Shown: in pieces, positions 1-4,948 of the stretch | Layout of the letters: every line of letters starts with the position of its first letter | Position numbering within the stretch: position 1 is the first letter of the stretch | DNA from: Sulfurovum sp. | Lineage (GTDB): Bacteria > Campylobacterota > Campylobacteria > Campylobacterales > Sulfurovaceae | Direction of reading: 5' to 3' | Assembly (NCBI GenBank): GCA_003978375.1 | Contig: QNZW01000225.1 | Location: forward strand, 1 to 7,743 | DNA length: 7,743 nucleotides | The notes under the pieces: generated by a model | The model's database searches: none | What the model saw: the letters and a program-made list of their open reading frames with translations, nothing else | What the model was told of the DNA's origin: nothing | Program-made: the position numbers and the translations under genes

Positions 1-45
1 ATTATCAAAAACTTTTTTTTGATAGACTAAAGCTTTATCCCCCAC
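1..45 (-). CDS. Start of a gene overlapping the MNT gene (possible HEPN-type partner), cut by the window edge
   Basis: On the minus strand a GTG at 45-43 opens a frame that stays open for all 15 codons to the window edge (MGDKALVYQKKVFDN). A perfect AGGAGG lies at 58-53, seven bases upstream, inside the MNT coding sequence. The frame differs from that of the MNT gene and overlaps its last 19 bases including the stop, which suggests translational coupling. Minimal nucleotidyltransferases are commonly paired with a small helical HEPN or HI0074-like substrate-binding protein encoded next door, so that is the expected product. Fifteen residues cannot prove a family. What is seen is the ribosome site, start and open frame; the partner identity is inference. 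Confidence 0.5.
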   Translation of the reverse strand, partial: MGDKALVYQKKVFDN

Positions 46-314
46 TTTAGTGCCTCCTGTTCAATCAATCTCGTACTATCAGTATTGAAAACAATATCTA
101 TTTTCTGTTCTCCCAATTCTCTATGTATTCTTGAAAGAAATTTTATTTTTTTTTCAAAAAGATTTATATGGTCTGTCACTACAAGATAAAGGTCAATATC
201 TCCTCCTTTTTTTGTATCATCTACACGGCTACCGAACAAATAAATTTCACCGTGATTAAAAAAAAGTTTAAAATATTTTTTAATCACATCTTGATACCTC
301 TTTGATAATCGCAT
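27..314 (-). CDS. Minimal nucleotidyltransferase (MNT domain), probable half of an MNT/HEPN toxin-antitoxin pair
   Basis: This small protein (95 residues from the ATG) is a single polymerase-beta-like nucleotidyltransferase domain. Numbering from the alternative TTG at 320, the signature GSRVDDTKKGGDIDLYL spans residues 30-46: Gly30-Ser31, then the metal-binding pair Asp41 and Asp43, with the third carboxylate probably Asp75 in KIDIVF. The core looks catalytically intact and the length is normal for the family. Characterised MNT antitoxins transfer AMP to a HEPN RNase toxin and so silence it; other members remain uncharacterised. I prefer the ATG at 314-312, ten bases after AAGGA (329-325); the in-frame TTG at 320-318 is only four bases from it. 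The gene follows the cytochrome on the same strand after a gap of 58 bases, has its own -10 box, and overlaps a second gene start at 45. No HEPN gene lies upstream, so the partner must be downstream. Confidence 0.85.
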   Translation of the reverse strand: MRLSKRYQDVIKKYFKLFFNHGEIYLFGSRVDDTKKGGDIDLYLVVTDHINLFEKKIKFLSRIHRELGEQKIDIVFNTDSTRLIEQEALKWGIKL

Positions 315-349
315 ATTCAAACCATCCTTTCTACATAATCATCTCCACA

Positions 350-358
350 ATTATAACA
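350..358 (-). promoter_or_regulatory. Extended -10 promoter element for the MNT gene
   Basis: The minus strand reads TGTTATAAT here, a perfect extended -10 (TGnTATAAT), about 36 bases before the MNT ATG and 15 bases beyond the cytochrome stop. No recognisable TTGACA lies at the expected distance, which is usual for vegetative promoters in Campylobacterota. It suggests that the MNT module is transcribed independently of the cytochrome, although no terminator separates the two. Confidence 0.5.
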
Positions 359-372
359 AAACATTCACGTCT

Positions 373-2772
373 CTACTTTTTTCTACGCTTCATTATAAAA
401 AATATGAACAATCCTGCCAATACCAATCCTCCCAATACCTGTATCCAGGCAGAAAGAAGTATGCTCTTGTGCAAGATACTTTTATGTATGGTATTGTCTA
501 TTTTGACACCTGCATATTTCGCACTATGTGCGAGTAGTGAGATAGCTAAGTCTTTATTGGGCATCTCTTTATGGCAGCTTAGACAGGCACCACTTCGGTC
601 TAGTTTTGCACGTGTTTCATTGTCTAGTGCTTGAGAGAGTTTCCAATGATCTCCTACAGTTTGGACTTGTGTACCATTTTCATCTATCATCACCGAGTAA
701 TCATATTTCAAATTTGGAATCGCTGGAATCTGCTCATCGACTTGCTTTACCAATAATTTTTGTTGGGCATCCATAAGGTCCACCATGGTCGTTTTGCGTT
801 GATCGGCAAAATATTTACCTCCATTAATCCCCTTGCCTTGTGCTTTTTGACTGGTATGACAGCTCTCACAACTACGTGATTTTTTGCTGATTGTATGAGG
901 TTGTACAGGCGACATTACGATGGAGTTCACCCCCTCTTTGTCTGCATTGACTGTACCATTATTTTCTACACCTTTTAGTTTAAAAATATGATTTTGTAAC
1001 AAGGCTTTACCGTCTTTGCCAATGACAGTCAAGGTCACTTGACACCCAGGAATCGTAGGAGAGATACGTCCTTCTCCATTTTGACTTAATGCTGGATTTT
1101 CCCAACGCAAATAAGAACGTGTTTCGGTCACCTTACCATCGACCAAAAAATCTTTAAGCGTATCTACTTCTCCTGTCTTTCCATTAACATGATGTTTTGA
1201 TGCTGCAAGATAGTCCGGATTTTGTTTGCCTTTAGAGTAGTCAACCTTGACATGGCATCCATAACATTGAGGTGCCCAAGTTGCATGACAGGTATAACAC
1301 TCCATCTTGTCTGTGTGTGCTTCTATCTGATCCATTGCCACTATTCCCTCTTTAGAGATATTTCCCTCTTCTTTCAAGAGCTTTAGAGGCTTAAGTTCCA
1401 ATGTTTTCCCCGATGCAAGATACATAATAACTTTGTTCCCTTTGCGTATGGCTTTTGTCATAGGGTTTCCACGGGCAGAAAGCAAAAATCCATCACCTTT
1501 ATCTTCAGGAATAGCACCTTGTTTTAGGTATGTCGCCAATGTCTTTGTTGTGCCTCTAGGATCACCTGTTTTTGGCTGTGTAGCAAACTCATCACTATAT
1601 CCAAGTGGCAATTCCCACGGATATTTTTTGGTCGTACCATGACAGTCTTGACACTCTATCTCTACTGCACCCAAATTTGCCCCTCTAGCAAACCCATCTC
1701 CATGCATATCATTGGAGGTATGACAATCTTGACAAAGCATCCCTTTGCTGTAGTGAATATCTTCGGTAAGATGCAAGTAACGTTTGGTATGAAGTTTGGG
1801 TTGTCCATTCCCTTCGTTGTCAAAAGTTGCTTTATATTCTGTCTCCATCAGTCCTTGGTAGCTTACCCCTATACGTTTCCCTCGGTTATGACAGGTCGTA
1901 CACGTCTCTACAGGAATACCCGTATAATTGATGTCGTGCACACTGACCTTGGCATCACGTGAAGACTGAATCGTATGAATAAGCATATGCCCATCTTCTG
2001 TTTTAGAAATACTTTTGTCTTTTCCTTCATAAAGTCCTGCATTAGAATAAGGCACATGACATGAAGCACACCCAATGCCTCTGTAGTCACCTCGTCGTTT
2101 ACGCCCTTTACCTCCGGTATGACAACGCAAACACTCTTGACGCAAATAAGTATACACGGAGAGCGTAGGATCTTTTTCTACCTCATCTGCCGTGGGTGCA
2201 GCAGGGAGCTCTTTGGTCACGTCTAACATGGCTTGGGGTTCTTGTTTTTGCAGTCTATCCATATAGGCTTTATAAATTTTCGTTCCTTGACGCTCATGAA
2301 TACTCTTGGTGCCAAAGTTTGTGTAGGTATGTCTATAGCCCTCTTTGGCACCAAAGCCCCACATGGCGCCATGAATCTTACCTTGTTCTGTTGCCATTAG
2401 ATTATTTTCTTGGGCTTCTACTTGTTTTGGATGACACATCCCACAGGTGTTTTTATTGATCCAAGGACTTGCAGGGTAAGGATAAAATGCTTTAGGACCC
2501 TCATGCGTCAAAAAATACGCTAAAGTACCACTATGAGCAGCTTCTTTGCTCTCTTGGTCAGGGCTTCCTCCATGACAAACCACACAATCATTGCCTTTGG
2601 CTCCTGCCTCTTTTGCTTTTTTTAAAATGGCTTGCATCATCCCTGAATCGTGTGCACGAATAGAGGCTAAACCATCATGACATTTTATACACGTATTTTC
2701 TGTACCAGCTAAGAGATTCGTCGCCACAAAACATAAAGCCAATATCCCTATAATCAAATGTAAAATTTTCAT
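373..2772 (-). CDS. Periplasmic 12-heme c-type cytochrome with C-terminal membrane anchor
   Basis: The 799-residue protein starts with a Sec signal peptide (residues 1-22, likely cut after LLA) and ends with one hydrophobic helix (about 770-794) followed by KRRKK. The bulk is thus predicted to lie in the periplasm, held in the inner membrane by its C-terminus. Twelve CxxCH heme sites begin at Cys28, 63, 110, 214, 235, 291, 347, 374, 492, 503, 635 and 730. All are standard; I see no CxxCK. The mature part has 22 further histidines, enough to supply distal ligands. Two long heme-free stretches (379-491 and 508-634) look strand-rich, and the second holds a lone Cys577. The role is presumably electron transfer or a terminal reductase or oxidase, but I do not recognise the family and the substrate is unknown. 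GGG at 2782-2780, seven bases before the ATG, supports the start. No maturation or quinol dehydrogenase gene is adjacent. Confidence 0.92.
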   Translation of the reverse strand: MKILHLIIGILALCFVATNLLAGTENTCIKCHDGLASIRAHDSGMMQAILKKAKEAGAKGNDCVVCHGGSPDQESKEAAHSGTLAYFLTHEGPKAFYPYPASPWINKNTCGMCHPKQVEAQENNLMATEQGKIHGAMWGFGAKEGYRHTYTNFGTKSIHERQGTKIYKAYMDRLQKQEPQAMLDVTKELPAAPTADEVEKDPTLSVYTYLRQECLRCHTGGKGRKRRGDYRGIGCASCHVPYSNAGLYEGKDKSISKTEDGHMLIHTIQSSRDAKVSVHDINYTGIPVETCTTCHNRGKRIGVSYQGLMETEYKATFDNEGNGQPKLHTKRYLHLTEDIHYSKGMLCQDCHTSNDMHGDGFARGANLGAVEIECQDCHGTTKKYPWELPLGYSDEFATQPKTGDPRGTTKTLATYLKQGAIPEDKGDGFLLSARGNPMTKAIRKGNKVIMYLASGKTLELKPLKLLKEEGNISKEGIVAMDQIEAHTDKMECYTCHATWAPQCYGCHVKVDYSKGKQNPDYLAASKHHVNGKTGEVDTLKDFLVDGKVTETRSYLRWENPALSQNGEGRISPTIPGCQVTLTVIGKDGKALLQNHIFKLKGVENNGTVNADKEGVNSIVMSPVQPHTISKKSRSCESCHTSQKAQGKGINGGKYFADQRKTTMVDLMDAQQKLLVKQVDEQIPAIPNLKYDYSVMIDENGTQVQTVGDHWKLSQALDNETRAKLDRSGACLSCHKEMPNKDLAISLLAHSAKYAGVKIDNTIHKSILHKSILLSAWIQVLGGLVLAGLFIFFIMKRRKK

Positions 2773-2791
2773 TCAAAAACCCTTTTTTTGT

Positions 2792-2797
2792 ATTATA
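2792..2797 (-). promoter_or_regulatory. Putative -10 box for the cytochrome gene
   Basis: The minus strand reads TATAAT here, 19 bases upstream of the cytochrome ATG. If it is used, the untranslated leader would be only about 13 bases, just including the GGG ribosome site. No clear -35 box is visible. It lies back to back with the -10 box of the divergent operon. Confidence 0.4.
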
Positions 2798-2838
2798 CAC
2801 AAATTTCATATGGCTTTTATATTAGTTTTACAGCTTTA

Positions 2839-2847
2839 TGTTATAAT
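2839..2847 (+). promoter_or_regulatory. Extended -10 promoter element for the SurA-like/dcd operon
   Basis: TGTTATAAT matches the extended -10 consensus and sits 30 bases before the ATG at 2878. This predicts a leader of about 24 bases that contains the GAGG ribosome site at 2870-2873. There is no obvious -35 box. It is the only good promoter candidate seen upstream of the two-gene operon. Confidence 0.55.
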
Positions 2848-2877
2848 TTTTAAACTTTTTATATTACATGAGGTCTT

Positions 2878-3690
2878 ATGCGTAAATTATTATTTCTATT
2901 TCTTATTTTCTTTGCTTTTTTAGAGGCAAAAATGGTTGATGGCATCGCAATGATTGTTGAAGGTCAAGCTATTACTATGGCTGAAATACGTTCACTCAAA
3001 TCACAGATGGGCATTTCCAAAGCAGAAGCAGTTGATTTGCTCATACAAGACAGATTGCAAAATGTAGCCATGAAAGATATTGTCATCCCCGAAGAGGAGA
3101 TTGATACAAAAATTTCTGAGATTGCAGCACAAAATCATATTAGTATTCCTAAGATGCAAAAAATACTCAAACAACAAGGCACACCTTGGATAAAATATCG
3201 AACAAGTATTAGAAATACATTGAAAAAAGAGCACTTTTTTCAAAGCAATGTACTAGGCTCAATTCCTGAACCTACAGAAGATGAACTCAAACTCTTTTAT
3301 GCCAAACATAAAAATGCATTTGTCATACCTAAAACCATCTCAGCCACCGAATACACAGCAAAATCTAAAGAGATTATGACAAAATTTCTAAAGACCCATA
3401 AAAAATCTTATGTAAAATCACGTCACATCACAAAAAGAACAGATAAAATGGAACCCTCTTTACTCACACTATTCTTAGAAGCCCAAGATGGACACTACAC
3501 CAAAAGTATCAATGCAGGAAACTACTATGTTGTCTATTTGATTCATTCAAAAAAGGGTAAAACAACTATGCCTTATGAGGTAGCAAGAGGATTTATCATA
3601 TCACAATGGAAACAAGAACAACGTGCTGTCATACTCAAAGACTATTTCCAGAAACTTCGCACAAGTGCAGAGATTAAAATTATTCGATAA
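2878..3690 (+). CDS. SurA-like periplasmic chaperone with a reduced parvulin domain
   Basis: The 270-residue protein has a clear signal peptide (MRKLLFLFLIFFAFLEA, cut before Lys18). The mature start, VDGIAMIVEGQAITMAEI, is typical of the SurA N-terminal chaperone domain, which covers about residues 20-125 and binds unfolded outer-membrane proteins. A linker (PEPTEDELKLFYAKHKNAF) leads into a segment at about 150-225 where a parvulin prolyl isomerase domain is expected. This segment is short and lacks the usual HIL and GGDLG-type motifs, so isomerase activity is doubtful. A C-terminal helix (about 232-262) would pack back on the chaperone domain as in SurA. It resembles Campylobacter jejuni Cj1289, recalled as a SurA-like protein encoded close to dcd; that comparison is from memory. 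GAGG at 2870-2873 lies four bases before the ATG. It leads an operon with dcd. Confidence 0.8.
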   Translation: MRKLLFLFLIFFAFLEAKMVDGIAMIVEGQAITMAEIRSLKSQMGISKAEAVDLLIQDRLQNVAMKDIVIPEEEIDTKISEIAAQNHISIPKMQKILKQQGTPWIKYRTSIRNTLKKEHFFQSNVLGSIPEPTEDELKLFYAKHKNAFVIPKTISATEYTAKSKEIMTKFLKTHKKSYVKSRHITKRTDKMEPSLLTLFLEAQDGHYTKSINAGNYYVVYLIHSKKGKTTMPYEVARGFIISQWKQEQRAVILKDYFQKLRTSAEIKIIR

Positions 3691-3702
3691 AAGGCAAAAT
3701 TA

Positions 3703-4266
3703 ATGGGATTAAAATCCGATACATGGATACGAGAAAAATCACTTAACGAAGAGATGATTAAACCTTTTTGTGAAGGATTGATAGGAGAAGGTGTGGTCAG
3801 TTATGGACTAAGCTCTTATGGCTATGACATTCGTGTCACCGATGAATTTAAAATTTTTACAAACATCAATGCCGAAGTGGTAGACCCAAAAGACTTCAAT
3901 GAAAACAATGTGGTAGATTTCAAAGGTGATATCTGCATCGTTCCTCCCAACTCTTTTGCTTTGGCTCGTACAGTAGAATATTTTAAAATGCCCAAAGATA
4001 CTCTTGCGATTTGTCTTGGCAAAAGTACTTATGCACGTTGCGGGATTATTGTCAATGTTACCCCTTTTGAACCAGGATTTGAGGGGCATATCACCATAGA
4101 AATCTCAAACACTACCCCACTCCCAGCAAAAATTTATGCCAACGAAGGCATTGCACAAGTTCTCTTTTTGCAAGGAGATACTCCTTGTGAAACAACCTAC
4201 TCTGACAGAAAAGGAAAATATCAAAGTCAAACTGGTATTACTTTGCCTCGTATTTTAAAAAAATAG
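3703..4266 (+). CDS. dcd: dCTP deaminase
   Basis: This cytoplasmic enzyme converts dCTP to dUTP and ammonia, feeding dUTPase and then thymidylate synthesis. The 187 residues match the family length. Visible motifs are SSYGYDIRV (37-45), GKSTYARCG (106-114) with the probable phosphate-binding Ser108 and Arg112, and [17 protein letters not shown] (120-136) with the probable catalytic Glu133 (the counterpart of E. coli Glu138). The tail [13 protein letters not shown] should form the lid over the triphosphate. The ATG is 12 bases after the upstream stop, with AAGG (3691-3694) eight bases ahead, so it is almost certainly cotranscribed with the SurA-like gene. A bifunctional deaminase/dUTPase cannot be excluded by reading, because the [15 protein letters not shown] stretch differs from the E. 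coli HRIDPGW form. Confidence 0.95.
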   Translation: MGLKSDTWIREKSLNEEMIKPFCEGLIGEGVVSYGLSSYGYDIRVTDEFKIFTNINAEVVDPKDFNENNVVDFKGDICIVPPNSFALARTVEYFKMPKDTLAICLGKSTYARCGIIVNVTPFEPGFEGHITIEISNTTPLPAKIYANEGIAQVLFLQGDTPCETTYSDRKGKYQSQTGITLPRILKK

Positions 4267-4286
4267 TCTCATTAAGATAAAATGTG

Positions 4287-4292
4287 TATAAT
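4287..4292 (+). promoter_or_regulatory. Putative -10 box for the BON-LysM gene
   Basis: TATAAT lies 48 bases before the ATG at 4341, within the 74-base gap after dcd. No -35 box is apparent. It gives the BON-LysM gene a plausible promoter of its own. Confidence 0.45.
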
Positions 4293-4340
4293 AATCTGTA
4301 TCATGAAATGTGATGTAAATACAACAACAAAGGAAACAAT

Positions 4341-4805
4341 ATGGGTTTTTTTGACTTTTTAAGCAGTGCTGGTAAAAAGATATTAGGTACAGATGATGAT
4401 GCAGGAGCAATCAAAGAAGAGATAGAATCAAGCTTCAAAGAACTTCCTGTGCAAGGTTTAGTCGTAGAAGTAGACGGAGATACTGTAAGTTTAGGTGGTG
4501 TTGCCACAGATACAGCCACAAAAGAAAAAGCTATTCTTATAGCAGGTAACGTTGAAGGTATCTCAAAAGTAAATGCCGATCAACTTGTTACCATGGATCA
4601 AATTGCTTCAGAAAATACAAGAGATGCATTTAATCCAGTGTTTTATACCATCCAAAAAGGTGATACACTTTGGGGTATTGCCTCAGATTTCTACAAAGAT
4701 GGAAGCAAATATCCACTTATCGTAGAAGCCAATAAAGAAGTGATAAAAGATGCAGATCTTATTTATCCAGGTCAAGCCATTCGTATTCCTGAATTGGTAG
4801 CCTAA
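4341..4805 (+). CDS. kbp: BON-LysM protein of the Kbp (YgaU) type, probable K+-binding cytoplasmic protein
   Basis: The 154-residue protein has the layout of E. coli Kbp/YgaU (149 residues): a short N-terminal segment beginning MGFFDFLSSAGKK, a BON domain at about 23-85, and a C-terminal LysM domain at about 101-149 (FYTIQKGDTLWGIA to IYPGQAIRIP). In E. coli this is a soluble K+ sensor that changes conformation on binding K+ and supports growth at high external K+. No signal peptide or membrane segment is visible, so despite the LysM domain it should be cytoplasmic. AAGGA (4330-4334) lies six bases before the ATG. It has its own -10 box and is closed off by a hairpin at 4812-4837, so it may be a single-gene unit. 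The match to Kbp is from memory of the E. coli sequence; a role in K+ response here is inferred. Confidence 0.85.
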   Translation: MGFFDFLSSAGKKILGTDDDAGAIKEEIESSFKELPVQGLVVEVDGDTVSLGGVATDTATKEKAILIAGNVEGISKVNADQLVTMDQIASENTRDAFNPVFYTIQKGDTLWGIASDFYKDGSKYPLIVEANKEVIKDADLIYPGQAIRIPELVA

Positions 4806-4811
4806 CCCTCC

Positions 4812-4837
4812 ATGTTCCATATTTTTATATGGAACAT
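4812..4837 (+). terminator. Hairpin, probable terminator after the BON-LysM gene
   Basis: A perfect 11-bp inverted repeat (ATGTTCCATAT / ATATGGAACAT) with a TTTT loop begins six bases after the BON-LysM stop. The downstream sequence is T-rich but not a clean T run immediately at the stem, so termination efficiency is uncertain. The symmetry would allow a hairpin from either strand. Confidence 0.6.
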
Positions 4838-4904
4838 TTACTACACTTTTATACTTTTATTTTAATATTTTTACACCTATTCAGTAGGCTTTTACTCACT
4901 TTTG

Positions 4905-4913
4905 TGTTACAAT
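4905..4913 (+). promoter_or_regulatory. Extended -10 promoter element for topA
   Basis: TGTTACAAT is a near-consensus extended -10, 35 bases before the topA ATG, after the hairpin that ends the preceding unit. No clear -35 box is seen. It probably drives topA together with bioB. Confidence 0.5.
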
Positions 4914-4948
4914 GCCAAAAATCCTATAGTTAAAGTATGTACTAAAAT

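Noticed and set aside
3..24. Inverted repeat TATCAAAAA / TTTTTGATA that could be read as a terminator behind the MNT gene.
   Set aside because: The stem is almost entirely A/T and lies inside the open GTG frame starting at 45, so it is more likely coding sequence with poor composition than a terminator.
302..634. Plus-strand open frame of 110 codons opposite the end of the cytochrome gene.
   Set aside because: It is antisense to a well-supported gene with CxxCH motifs, has no ribosome site I trust and no recognisable domain.
1433..1962. Two plus-strand open frames inside the cytochrome region.
   Set aside because: They are antisense shadows of the cytochrome reading frame, with no recognisable motif.
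373..2772. Assigning the cytochrome to NrfA, MccA, hydroxylamine oxidoreductase or octaheme tetrathionate reductase.
   Set aside because: There are twelve standard CxxCH sites, no CxxCK and no widely spaced heme cysteines, and the length and C-terminal anchor do not clearly fit any of these.
4341..4805. Cell-wall-binding exported LysM protein.
   Set aside because: There is no signal peptide or lipobox, and the BON-LysM order fits the cytoplasmic Kbp type.
4876..4888. CCTA-TTCAG-TAGG followed by CTTTT as a possible second terminator before topA.
   Set aside because: A four-base stem is too short to be convincing.
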